In this document: one piece after another, positions 23,701 through 33,840 of the stretch
Layout: each line of letters opens with the position of its first letter
How positions within the stretch are numbered: the first letter of the stretch is position 1
Assembly (NCBI RefSeq): GCF_019279795.1
Contig: NC_056727.1
Span: forward strand, 1,205,327,301-1,205,391,300
Source of the DNA: Protopterus annectens
Lineage: Eukaryota > Chordata > Ceratodontiformes > Protopteridae
Direction: 5' to 3'
DNA length: 64,000 bases
Notes under the pieces: generated by a model
What the model was told of the DNA's origin: nothing
What the model saw: only the letters and a program-made list of their open reading frames with translations
Databases searched by the model: none
Made by a program: the position numbers and the translations under genes

Positions 23701-23795
23701 AATTCTATTCTCTACTTCCCCCTTTGTTTTATTATCTTTTGTATTATGAAATTTTCCATGTCTGGGTGCCTTACATAAACACAAATATTTCAAGC
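20706..23795 (-). mobile_element. LINE of R2/R4-like type, decayed
   Basis: Read right to left, in many broken frames. The N-terminal part (23314-23793) is a charged, glutamine-rich stretch. The region near 22600-22870 decodes as KAHNWKTLGPDVIP, the pre-RT block of these LINEs. An RT entry near 22350-22460 reads as PAWLTTGKMILL followed by RPIT. A PPEGGMGLLEI block lies near 21330-21360, WLRRGDLKP near 20970, and HLFAACDTL near 20840. The combination of a KAxNWKxPGPDxIP block, a WLTxGxTxLLPKN-type block, an EGGxGL motif and a WLRRGxLKPET-like segment is what I associate with LINEs annotated as R2/R4-like. The restriction-like endonuclease itself is not visible. Clade assignment is tentative, but the LINE nature is secure. 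Confidence 0.55.
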
Positions 23796-24062
23796 ATGGG
23801 CATTAATGCCTTTCTAGCCTGTTGTTCCCATAATAAGTGGCCAGGCTGTTTTTAAAAATATCTAAAATAGCGTTTGCTTTAATGTAATTTGGTAGTCTAT
23901 TCCAATCCATGCATGAGCTGCTCTAAGAGAACCAATCAGAACATTTCTCATTCCTATAGGATCTTCTACATAGGCTCTTTGATGATTCTCTACTACTTGT
24001 TAACCCCAAACATTCCCAGAGGTAGTTGCCACTAAATACCCTACATATCTGAATAAGGTCTC

Positions 24063-26476
24063 TTCTTAAATATCTATAGGTCCATAGGTAGGTACTAGGC
24101 TATTGGCCCTAGGGCCTATATAAGCCTAGCCAAATGGTACCCTGGCTTTCGCCACCCAAGAAAATTATTTTCCTGTGCCCCTGTTGAGCAGAGCCACAAA
24201 AGTGATCCCCGGGGTGAATTTCCTATCTCCCATCCAATCATCAAGATTTTTCTTGAAGTGCTAATGAGGAGCTTTGTTTGATATAGATAGGTAGTTTGTT
24301 CCAGGGTATGGGAAGTCTCTGGGACAGGAATCTATCCCTCCAGCATGTTTTGTTTATTGTGGTGACAATGTTTAGGTCCCTAGAGCATGTAGATCAGAGG
24401 GATTGGGATTTCTTTAGGTGGAGCACGTCCAAAAGCTCTGGGTTTGACATAGTTTTGTATTTTAGGCAGAGATCGCCTCTGAGTAGATGATATGCAAAGG
24501 AGTAAAGCTGGAGTTTTTTGAGACAGTCTGCGTAGGACATCTGTTTGAGGCTGGTAATCCTCTTTGTGAGGTATTTCTGCGGCCTTTCCAGTTGTTGTAG
24601 ATGTCTTGTAAGGTACATACCAAAAGGGGCATTGTACTCTATAATGGGTCTAATGAGTGATGAGTAGAGGGGACCAATGACCTCTTTTTTCCTGGATGAG
24701 AAACCTTTTGTGATGAGGTGTGCCACGTAGAAGGATTTCCTGACTACAGTGGTGACGTGATTATCAAAGGAGAGACTTCTGACCACCTGTGTCCCAAGGT
24801 CTCATCACACTTTCGGTGTTAAGTAGACTACCGCCTATGTGGTAGTTCATGGGTACAGAGTTTTTACCAATGCACTTTTTGGCATTGAGCTTGAGGCCAT
24901 GACTTTGACAGCAGGCATCTGTCTCAGTGAGGCCCTTTTGTAGGATGTTCACATCGTTAGGAGTTTTGATTATGGCTCCTAGTTTGCAGTCATCTGCTAA
25001 CTTTGTTAGCCTGTACTTCAGAGAAGTAGATACCAAACAAGAGAGGGCCCGGGACTGAACCCTGTGGTAATCCACTTGTCACTGGTTGGAAGTTGGATTT
25101 AGAGTCTGCTACTTTCACAGTGTGGGTTCTGTCAGTGAACCAGTTGGCAACCCATCTTGTGACATAGAGATTTATACCTAGTTTGGTGAGTGTATCTATA
25201 ATTTCAGAGTGGGGGATGGTGTTGAAAGCCTTGGCGAGATCTAGATAGACTGTGTGAACTGCCTTATCCTTATCTACAGCTTTGGTGACCACTTCAAAGA
25301 AGTCTATCAGGTTTAGGAGACATGATCTGCCTTTTATAAACCTGAACTGGGTAGGTTTCGAGTTTGGAGATCATCAATGTCATTGTTTATAAGTTCCACA
25401 ATGATACGTTCCATAGCCTTGCAGATCAGGCTCGTCAGGCTAATGGGGTGGTAGTTCCCGGGGTCTGTGTTGGCTCCCCCTTTGTGGAGTAGGATAACTG
25501 TTGCTGTGCACCATTCAGTGGGCACAAAGTCTGAGGTGAGGCTATGATTGAACATGGTACTTAGGTGGGGTGCCAGTTCGTTCTGTAGTTCATGTAGAAC
25601 GCAGCCTGGAATGTTGTCAGATCCCATGAATGCTGTGTTCTTGGCTTTGGAGAGTGTGTTTTTTTACCTGTGCAGCCATGATTACAGGAACTTTGCATTC
25701 TTCCAGTATAGAGATGGGCCCTTAGGGGGGTAACGTTAGCCCTGAACCTATCTGCCAGGATGTTGGCAATATCAGTTTGTTCTGTATATTTAGTCACACT
25801 GTGCTGTAACTCAGAGCATATCTGAGTGTTGCCATTGAGATTCTTGACATAGCTATAGAATGCTTTGTGGTTGTCTTTAGAATCAGTGGCAATTTTGTTT
25901 TCATAACTAGCTTTGGAGGATTTTATGAGGGATCTCAGCTTCTTACTGAGGCTGACCAGGGAGTTCCTCCAATCATGGGCTTTTACTCTTTTTTTCCTTT
26001 TTTTTGGAGGATAGCATGTTGGTTCTGTTAGGGATTGCACGATCCATGCACTAGTGTAAGTGCTTATAAAGTTCATTTGTATAGGATTCAGCAGTCGTAC
26101 CTCTACTGTCCATCAGCATGGGTGTAGTGAAGTTTACCACTTCTATCTTAAGAAGTGTGAAGGTGGCTTTGGAGAATTGTTTTATGATAGTTTCCCTAAT
26201 GGGGATTGGGGGTGGGATGTGGATGTCTAGGGTCATTAGCTTGTGGTTGGATCTGAACAACGAGGAATTGACCTCTGGTGTGGAACACCAGTTGCCCATG
26301 TTGGCAATGACCAGGTCTAGGATATTGCTGCACCTGGTGGGGGTGTGGATAAGTTGATCCAAGGCATTGGAATTTATGAATTCCAGAAAACATTGAGCAC
26401 AAGAGTTGGTTCATGAGTAGTTTTCCCAGTTAATGGTGGGGTAATTGAAATCACCCATTATTAGGGTGTTAGATTG
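24063..26476 (-). mobile_element. CR1/L2-like LINE G inserted in LINE F
   Basis: Read right to left. The last part of the endonuclease (26051-26476) has GDFNYP-type sequence near 26440 and TRCSNILDLVIANMG. A linker follows (25561-26076). RT entry at 25334-25627 has GSDNIPGC and NYHPISLTSL. The RT core at 24990-25292 has VYLDLAKAFNTIPHS and SGLPQGSVPGPLLF. The C-terminus at 24394-24786 has SLIRPIIEYNAPFG. The 3' tail at 24063-24130 carries GGCTAGGCTTATATAGG. It is 5'-truncated and lightly broken, better preserved than LINE F, as its nested position predicts. A second copy lies at 45780-46965 on the plus strand. Confidence 0.85.
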
Positions 26477-26661
26477 TACTGTACAAGTTCAGATATTTAG
26501 TCTTTTATACTAACTTAAATTTTCACATCCATGGATGCCCTTGGTATATTTCTGCTGCACTCTCTCCAATTTACTCATGCTTGTTTTCTTATAAGGTTTC
26601 CATATCATTCCATACTCAAGTTTGGGTCTAATGTTATTAACAAACAATGACTTCATCATTT

Positions 26662-26760
26662 ATTTATTTATTTAACATTTAACTGGGAAAGCCCGACTTA
26701 AAACAAAGCCAATTTTCAGTGGAGGCCTGGGGCGAAACACTGTAGACGCATGTATTTGTA
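26662..26760 (-). mobile_element. LINE/SINE 3'-tail repeat, copy 3, with 7-bp target duplication
   Basis: A 99-bp insertion within LINE F. The flanks carry ATCATTT on both sides (26655-26661 and 26761-26767). On the minus strand it reads through CCAGGCCTCCACTGAAAATT and ends in TAAATAAATAAATA. Without it, the LINE F thumb coding sequence is contiguous. Confidence 0.75.
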
Positions 26761-27400
26761 ATCATTTCTGATTTCCTAGATTATGTGAATCTTTTTATAC
26801 AACCTTTAGTTGTATACCTAGCATTAATAAATTGGTTGATCTGATTAGAAAAACTCAGAGCTGGATCTACCCATGTCCTGATATGAATCTACAGTTTTAA
26901 TCACTATGTGCTGTATTAAATAGTCACCTTTCAAGTTTTATCTCCCCAAATCTCATATGCTTAGTTTTTGATGTATTTATCAGCATATTATTTTCATGTG
27001 CCCAAATAGTCAATTTCTTCAAGCTCTTTTCCAGACATTCCCTGTCTGTAACACATGTAATCAGTTTACCCAATTTCAAGTCATCTGTATATAGACTGTA
27101 TAACACTTCATATGAAAAAGATAGATCTGAAAGATGCAATATAAACAAGTATGGGCCTAGGACAGAGCCCTGTGTGACACGGACTGTAACCCATAAATTT
27201 AACCTGTCCAATTGCTGTATGATGTATGCCATGTCCTATTTGTAGGCCATACAACTATCCATCTCATCACGCGTACATCAATACCTAGTTGTTCTAATTT
27301 ATTGATCAGTGTTTTGTGTATGACCCTGATAAATGCTGAAGTTAAATCTACATAAATTGCATCACAACATGAATAGCTATTAAATTGCTATAGAAATCAT

Positions 27401-27682
27401 GTTACAGGTGGTAATATATCTATTTTCAACATATGCATGCTGATATAGGTTTACTATTACAAAGTTGAAAATAAAAAAAAAATCTACTTGATCAAACTTG
27501 CATTCCGAATTTGGCAATGTCACTTTAATGGAATGTTGAAAATCATTACCACAACATCCACATTTGATCAAATTCAGAATGTCAGGAGGTAACATCAGAC
27601 CCTCAAGGAATTTGTGCTGAACTACTGTACGAATTGTATGTCTACAGCACAAGTGTTTACAGTTTTGCAGGGAGGCATGTTG
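27401..27682. other. Unassigned spacer
   Basis: AT-rich, between LINE F and the inverted LTR fragment. No feature is recognised. The 90-codon minus frame at 27380-27652 has no known motif. Confidence 0.4.
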
Positions 27683-28577
27683 ATTCTTAACTTAAGAACT
27701 CTCTCAGAGGAAGAGATGGCATTTTGTATTTTGCCTTTGACATAGAAATGCTCATCAGCACTTGCCTTGCTAATAGTTAGTAACCAGGGTACAGTAACCT
27801 CTCTTAGACATACATAGGAATATTAGATTAGTTTAGATGTTTTCTGTATTAGAGACTGTCCTGCAATGTTCTTTTAAAATATTTCCTGTGATTCTGAACT
27901 CTGCAGTTACTGTGTTGTTTGAGTATTTAAACCTATCTTTGTGGCTATTTGTGAGATGCATTTAAGCTCTTCGAGTACTTGCATATGTATTTGGTGACAC
28001 TGTACAGGCCACTCCTAAATAGCCTTAGTCTTGGGCACACTTACCATATGGATAAGAGTAACATTACACAGTAGGATTGGTCACCCTTTGTAAGGGACTT
28101 TATGTAGCTGATAAGTAGGGGTTGGTAGCAGTGATAACTATCTTATAGTCTGGGCAGAAAGGGACATAGCTAGTAAACTTTAGCCAGCTTTCCCCAGGTG
28201 TGTGTGTGTGTTTGTATATAAATCAAATCTCAAAGTGTGTGTGTGTGTGTGTGTGTGCATGTCAGCTACTTGGGCAAGGACATGAAGCACTGGTTGGACA
28301 GAGAGGGTGGTGCTGGAGGTCTTGGCTTGACCCTGTCAGCTGAGAACTTAACCCTATAGCTGTGCCAGTGGGAGTCTTGTTGGGGATCTGGAGAAAGAGG
28401 AAGAAACCAGCCCCAAACTGACTGTGATCTTTGTGTGCTCTTAAAGGAAATTGTACTTTACTGTGAGTATACTTGTCATCCTTCCATTGTGTACATCCCT
28501 CACTGTTGCCAGTGGTGAGGATTAAGGCTCCTTGATTACTGGGCCAGTGCAGGGGTGTCACATATTAATTGGTGGCC
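27683..28577 (+). repeat. Inverted Gypsy LTR fragment plus leader start
   Basis: This ~880-bp stretch on the plus strand corresponds to the inner part of the 5' LTR at 33841-45029 read on the minus strand, including CTCTGAGAG, TTGAGTATTTAAACC, a GT microsatellite and the LTR end GCAGGGGTGTCACA. It continues past the LTR end into TATTAATTGGTGGCC, which matches the start of the Gypsy leader. It is therefore in the opposite orientation to the Gypsy element beside it and is joined at 28577/28578 to that element's truncated 3' LTR. See the finding on this junction. Confidence 0.8.
28199..28258. repeat. (GT)n microsatellite in LTR fragment
   Basis: Two GT runs separated by TTGTATATAAATCAAATCTC. 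The same arrangement, as CA, occurs at 34164-34204 in the 5' LTR, so it is part of the LTR family rather than local expansion alone. Confidence 0.9.
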
Positions 28578-28892
28578 TAAAACACTTGACTTTTCAACTT
28601 ATTTTCTTGAAGTTTTGCAAGTAACTCTGTATGTTCCAGCTTCTACTTTTAAAACATACATTTGCACAGGTATATAGTTTATATACATTTCTGTTCTTTT
28701 CCAGTAGGGTACACTGTAGTTACATTTTAGCTCAGTACTTCACACACACTTTTGCACTTGTAGTTTAATATGCACACACTGCAGCATATATTTCTCTTAC
28801 ATTTGTCAGACAAGCATATGAATCGTATTAATATTCACAAATAACACACGACTACCCACAAAATTCCAGACAGCTGGACTGGCAGTGTTACA
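28578..28892 (-). repeat. Gypsy 3' LTR, outer part
   Basis: On the minus strand it starts TGTAACACTGCCAGTCC immediately after a G-run/T-run (28899-28920) that sits where the polypurine tract should be. It aligns along its length with 45280-45594, the corresponding start of the 5' LTR. Only the first ~315 bp are present before the junction with the inverted fragment. Confidence 0.85.
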
Positions 28893-29059
28893 ATCTCTAC
28901 CCCCCCCCAAAAAAAAAAAAACAACAAGCTAGTTTTGCAAGTGCCCCTTGAGAAACATTGCTTGAGAGGGTTGAGCCTATCTTGGAATACAATACCCCAT
29001 TCCCTGTCTTGGGAGCCCATCTACGTGGGCACTGTTAACCCCACTGCGGTGCTGCACTG

Positions 29060-29330
29060 TCATATCATATGCTTGCAACCCTAGGCTCCACCTTAGTAAC
29101 TTGGTATTTTGCTGGCTGGCTCGATGTAGCCATGTTAAGGGATTGTGGTCTGTAACTACAGTGAATTTCCTTCCATACAGATAAGGCTGAAATGTCTGCA
29201 GTGCCTACACTATGGCTAGAAATTCCTTTTCTACAGCTGCATAGCATTCCTCCCTGGGTTGGAGCCTATGACTGAGATATACCACTGGGTGCTCTTCTCC
29301 CTCTGAGGAAACCTGGCTAAGTACAGCTCC
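29060..29330 (-). pseudogene. Gypsy RNase H region
   Basis: Decodes in pieces as RNase H of the Ty3/Gypsy type, for example the VTDHNPLTWLH-like block near 29100-29160. It lies at the downstream end of pol, just before the polypurine tract, which is expected when integrase has moved upstream. Confidence 0.65.
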
Positions 29331-29406
29331 CCACCCCATGGTTTGAAGCATCCACCTGTGAAACAAATTCTTTGCTGTAATCTGGACTGGCTAACACAGA
29401 GGGTCC

Positions 29407-30295
29407 TCACAAAGCTTCTTTAAGCTTCTGGAATGCCTGCTCCCATGCTGGGGTCCACACTAACTTATCTGGCCTGTTTTTCCGTGTCAGGTCTGTGAGG
29501 GGAGCAGCTATGGTACTATAAATGGGGATGAACTTTCTGTAGTACCCTGCTGTCACTAAGAATGCTCTCACCTGATTTCTGGTAACAGGGGCAGGCCATG
29601 CCTGAATGGTTTCCACTTTGGCGGGTTCTGGCCTGATCTTCCCACTCCCCACTCTATGTCCCAGGTAGTTGACCTCTGCTATACCCACCTGACATTTGCT
29701 GGGCTTAATGGTCAACCCTGCTCTCTGTAGTCTGCCCAGCACCTCCCTGATATGCTGAAGATGCTCTTGCCAGGAATGGCTGTAGATGGCAATATCATCT
29801 AGGTAAGCTAGGGCAAAATCTCCTGCTAGGTTACAATCTACCAGCCTCTGGAAAGTTGCTGGGACATTTTTCATCCCAAAGGGCATATCTGTCAACTCAT
29901 ACAAGCCAAAAGGAGTCACAAAGACTGACCTCTCTAGCATTGGGAGTCAAGGGCACCTGCCAGTAACCCTTGCTAAGATCAATAATGGTAAGATACTTAG
30001 CCCCACCCAGCTGCTCTCAGGCTTCATCTGTCCTAGGCATAGGATAAGCATCAGACTCTGTGTGACTATTTAATTTCCTGTAGTCCACATGTAACCTGGT
30101 GCTGCCATTCATCTTTGGTACCAGCACCACTGGGGAGGCCCGGGGACTGCTGGACTCCTGAATTACCCATAGTTCTAACACTTCCTGTACCTCCTCCTGC
30201 AGAGTCTGTTTGACTCTCTCAGGCACACTATAAGGGGCCTGCATAATAGACCTTTGGGGTCCTGTATCCATGTGGTGCTGCACCAGGTAGCACAC
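29407..30295 (-). pseudogene. Gypsy reverse transcriptase region
   Basis: Shows the Ty3/Gypsy RT blocks: VVLVPKMNGSTRLHVDYRKL near 30090-30150, FGLYELTDMPFGMKN near 29880-29910, and the catalytic YLDDIAIYS near 29790. The connection domain follows (VNYLGHRVG, AGYYRKFIP). Matches Ty3/Gypsy rather than Ty1/copia or retrovirus in every block. Fossil coding sequence. Confidence 0.9.
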
Positions 30296-30339
30296 CCTGG
30301 TTTCCCAGTGAAAATGTCCCTAACCTCCTGTAACACTGC

Positions 30340-31722
30340 TCAGATTTCTCGAACCTGGGTAGGGGAAAACTGCTGGGACATTGCTACCCCTTCCACAGAG
30401 GTGTCAATCTGAGCCTCACTGAGGAGATCAGTCAGTAGATCCCCCTCAGACTCCTCCTGCAATCCACTGCAAATAATCAGCACAAGGGCCTCACTATCAT
30501 GGTAAGGTTTCATGTTAGCATGGTACAATTTGTGCCCCTGCCTAGCAGTTATACAATGTACAAGATCTCTGACCCTCCTTACCACCTTGTAGGGTCCCTC
30601 CCCCAAGCTGCCTGCAGCTTATTGTTTCTGACAGTAATGAGAGCCATTACCTGTTGCCCTACGGCATACTCTCTAGCTCTAGCATTCTGTCATACCAGTC
30701 CTTTTTCTGCTGTTGTGCTTCTGCCAGGTTCTCCTGGGCCAAACCCATGAATTCCCTGAGCCTTGTCCTGAGGTATAAGACATATGCCACAACAGACTTC
30801 TTATGGGATTCACATTCACCCTCCCACTCATCTCAAATCAAATCTCGAGGTCCCCTCACCCTATGCCCATACAGCAATTCGAAGGGTTAAAACCCCTATG
30901 GATTCCTGGGGCAACTCTCTGTAAACAAACAGATAGGGCAGATATGTGTCCCAGTCCCTCTTAAACTTGTTTGCAAATACCCATAGCATCATCTTGAGTG
31001 TAGAGTTTAACCTCTCAGCAAGACCATTAGTCTGGGGATGGTAGGGGTGGTCTTTAGGTGCTTCACCTCACAGTACTTTCACAGACAAGCCACCAGGCCT
31101 GACATGAAATTGGCACCTCTGTCAGTCAGTATTTCTTTTGGGAAACCTACCCTGCTGAAAATCTCTAGCAAAGCATTTGCCACCTTTTCTGCCTCAATGG
31201 AGGACTGAGCCAGTCTCAGGTATCTGGTAGCATTAGCTACTACCACTAGGATATACTTTCTCTCTTTGGAACTTGAGGTACACAGAGGTCCCACAATATA
31301 GGTTCAGAGGTTCATAGATTAGTACTAAGCTAACTGCCCTTGCGAGCCATTTTAAGCCTAGCCAATTACTCCTTATGAGACTCAAACCCTGCACCTTGTG
31401 TTTGTAAGGCAAACACCTTAACCATTAGGACTACCCTCAGAAATGGCTCCTCAATCACAGGGAAAGGCATCAAAGGAGCTTTCATCTGGTCTCCTGCCTT
31501 GCCTGCCTTTTGGCACTGCTCACAGGTCCTGCAGTACCCTGTTACATCTCTGGAAATCCCAGGCCACTTGAAGTCCTGCATAATACGTCTCTTTGTACAT
31601 TTTATGCACATACGACCTGCCAAAGAGAATATCATGGGCTTGGCTAGAAGTGCCAGACAGTAGGCTCTGGGCACTACCAACTGCTGTATTCTCTCACCTT
31701 CTAGCCCTCCCTCTGGGACCAC
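30340..31722 (-). pseudogene. Gypsy integrase region, interrupted by a SINE
   Basis: Domains in order: an HHCC zinc-binding domain (31366-31722) with DFKWPGISRDV and CRTCEQCQKAGK; a catalytic core (31079-31294) with PLCTSSSKERKYILVV and ILTDRGANF; and a C-terminal chromatin-facing module at 30340-30606 with GEGPYKVVRRV, the GPF/Y-type motif. The SINE at 31302-31436 lies between the zinc domain and the core. Position upstream of RT is the diagnostic oddity of this element. Confidence 0.87.
31302..31436 (-). mobile_element. tRNA-derived SINE with LINE G-like tail
   Basis: On the minus strand it opens with a tRNA-like promoter: A box TGGTTAAGGTG (about 31414-31424) and B box GGTTTGAGTCTC (31377-31388), about 30 bp apart as in tRNA genes. 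The 3' part reads AATTGGCTAGGCTTAAAATG, then AGTTAGCTTAGTACTAATC and TATGAACC, which matches the 3' tail of LINE G (24063-24130) and its second copy (46890-46965). Only a short tRNA-unrelated body is present. It is inserted in Gypsy integrase sequence. It is not a functional tRNA, since no acceptor stem is formed. Confidence 0.8.
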
Positions 31723-31952
31723 TCTTTATACAGTACCCTTTGTCCCAGTATACAGATTCTCCTTTCCCTTGAGAATCAGATACCTCACTAGCTACCTCCC
31801 TCAGGCCTTGTAATGTGGGGTCTGAGAGCTGAGCCTGCCTCAACTCTCTCTTTGTAACCCTTCCCAGCTCCCCTCCCACAGGAAGTCTAGCATCCTCTGA
31901 AGTGATGCCTCACTGTCAGCCTGGGTACTACTACTCACCTCTGCTCTTCTAG

Positions 31953-32300
31953 TCACTCTGTCCAAGGGAACATCAGTACCCACAAGCAGTTGTACTTTAC
32001 CTTCAGTCTCACTGCTACAGGGTAGCTCCCTCCCTGAAGTAACCACCTCAGCAGTCCTGGCTGCAAGTGTGTGGTCTGACTGGGTCCCCCCCAGGCTACC
32101 AGACCCACATGCTTGTAACTGCATGCACACAGTACTGCATTAACAAAATTATTCCCTATCAGGACATCTGCAGGGATATCCTCGAACACACCTACTTGTT
32201 GGCTTCCTTTTCCACCCTCCCAGTCAAGGTGAACCCTAACCAAAGGTATATGGAATGAGGTCCCTCCTAAAGCTCTGACTGGAGTAGACTGCCCAAGCAA
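31953..32300 (-). pseudogene. Gypsy protease region
   Basis: A protease-like stretch between gag and integrase. It includes IPLVRVHLDWEGG and PADVLIGNNFV, the latter resembling the conserved ILG-D/N block near the end of retroelement aspartic proteases. The catalytic D-S/T-G triad is not clear to me. Confidence 0.55.
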
Positions 32301-32439
32301 GCATTTCAGGCTTCACAATGGTTAGGTCAGAGGCTGTGTCTCTATTAGCCATGGCCTCTTTCCCATTCACTAAGATAGGATATAACCTCTAGTGGTAGTT
32401 TGGTACCCTTTTTGTCTTGAGACAACCTACTGTTGGCAT

Positions 32440-33603
32440 TTTGTCATGCCCACTTACTGGCTCTCTTACTTTTCATTCCCCACCTTGACTCCATGGACAT
32501 CTGCGTGCTACATGGCCTCACTGGTTGCATTTAAAACATTTAACCCTTGGTCTTGGGCATGTACCTGGAGTGGTGGCTTCCACTGCTACTGGCGGACTCT
32601 GTTGGGACAATCTGAGCTGCCCACCATGGGTTCCCTTTGACGCATGAGAAGCACTGGGTGTCCCTTTCCTGTGCAGTAATGCCCTGCTTGCTAGGTATAG
32701 GTTTCCCTTCTTCCCCAACCCATCTGCAGTAGTGCATTGTCTATCAGCTAACCAGATTCTCATGTCCTCAGGCAAAGTGCTAAAGGGTTGTTCCCTCACC
32801 AAAAAGTCTGCCAGCCCTTCAAAAGTGGTGACCTGACATCCACTCAACCACCTATGAAAATAAGTGCTTAGTTCAGCAACATATTCACACACACTCATAT
32901 GCTTTGCGAATATGCTCACAAAACATTTTCTTATAAGCATCAGGTGTTAACTTTTGACTGTATTATAATTTAAGCAATCAGTATCAGAAAGTTTAGAAAC
33001 TGCAGTTACAGCTTTACCATTGAGTAAGGGGGTCAGGAATCATACCCAGAGCCCTTGGTCAACATTATACTGTTTACATACCCTCTCAAACATATGAATG
33101 AAACTATCAAAATTATCCCCTCTGTAAATTGTGGAAGAAATGTACTGACCTTTGTTGCTTCTGGGGTTCGGTTACTCCCTTCCACATTATTTCCATGACT
33201 CTGACGAAGAGTCAGCATCTCCTTTTCATGTTGCCTCTGCCTTTCATTCTCCTCAGCCTGCAGATGTCGCAGTTTCTCATTTTCCTCAGCCTCCAGATGT
33301 CTCAGTCTCTCTGCTGCTTCTATTTCCAAATGCTTGGCCTCCAACTCAAGTCTCTAACTCCAAATGGATTTTTAAGTCCTCTGTGAAAAGGTTGAGCTGT
33401 CCATTTTCTGAGTTGTACATCTCCACAGCCAGTCTGACTGTCCACCTAGTTGCTATTCTTTGATGCAGCTGTGACTAAAGCTGCAATCATGTCTGCTTTA
33501 GTCAGGTTGGCATGCACCAGTCGTTTAGCCTGGCACATCTCAGCCAACTGGCTCCTTGTCAGCTTGACCATACTCCTTTGCTGACATGCTTGCCTGCTCT
33601 CCA
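32440..33603 (-). pseudogene. Gypsy gag region with SCAN-like capsid
   Basis: The likely start is at 33603 (MESRQACQQRSMVKLTRSQL). A glutamate/arginine-rich coiled-coil stretch follows (33160-33344, repeated HLEAEENEKLRHLQAEE-type units). Next is a capsid segment at 32700-32940 with FLVREQPFSTLPEDMRIWL, resembling SCAN-domain sequence, and a CFKCNQ zinc-knuckle start near 32520. Vertebrate SCAN domains are thought to derive from Gmr1-like capsids, which fits the pol order. Fossil coding sequence. Confidence 0.8.
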
Positions 33604-33840
33604 TGACTAACTAAGCTAACAAAAAAATAAATAAATAAAGCAATTGTGATATGAACTCTGAATGTTCAATGCGTGCCTGATTGAGAAGTACAAACACCTT
33701 CAGTGACCACTGTACATGGGCTACAGGAATTCAATATCCACACCACTACAAGCCAATTAATATGTGATGTGGCTATCTCACCACTATCACCCAATTAATA
33801 TGTGATGTGGGTATCCCACCACTGCTAACCAATTAATATT

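Larger units (their letters stand above)
23796..27400 (-). mobile_element. CR1/L2-like LINE F, split by LINE G
   Basis: Outer element of a LINE nest, read right to left. RT entry near 27270-27380 decodes as AIYVDLTSAF and KLEQLGIDV. The RT core at 26924-27232 has TQGSVLGPYLFILHLSDL and a degenerate active site (YTDDLKL). The thumb at 26480-26655 reads VNNIRPKLEYG and LERVQQKY. After LINE G, the C-terminus resumes at 23796-24062 with RRDLIQ and WNRLPNYIKANAILDIFKNS. The coding order across the gap is exactly continuous, which shows that G inserted into F. A 99-bp tail repeat also interrupts F at 26662-26760. Confidence 0.8.
28893..33840 (-). mobile_element. Ty3/Gypsy element of Gmr1 type, internal region (fossil)
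   Basis: Read right to left, the parts come in this order: leader with repeated AATTAATATGTGATGTGG units (33730-33840), gag (32440-33603), protease (31953-32300), integrase (30340-31722), reverse transcriptase (29407-30295), RNase H (about 29060-29330), polypurine tract (about 28899-28920). Integrase ahead of reverse transcriptase is the order of Gmr1-type Ty3/Gypsy elements, opposite to most of the group. The copy is broken in many places and carries a SINE in its integrase region and DIRS elements in its 5' LTR. It is an old fossil. Confidence 0.88.

Noticed and set aside
31377-31424. A functional tRNA gene (A and B boxes present)
   Set aside because: No acceptor stem or full cloverleaf can be drawn, and the boxes are followed by a LINE-like tail, so it is a SINE head.
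33730-33840. A CRISPR-like array (repeated AATTAATATGTGATGTGG units)
   Set aside because: There are only three short imperfect copies, lying in the Gypsy leader of a vertebrate genome. They are tandem repeats of the element.
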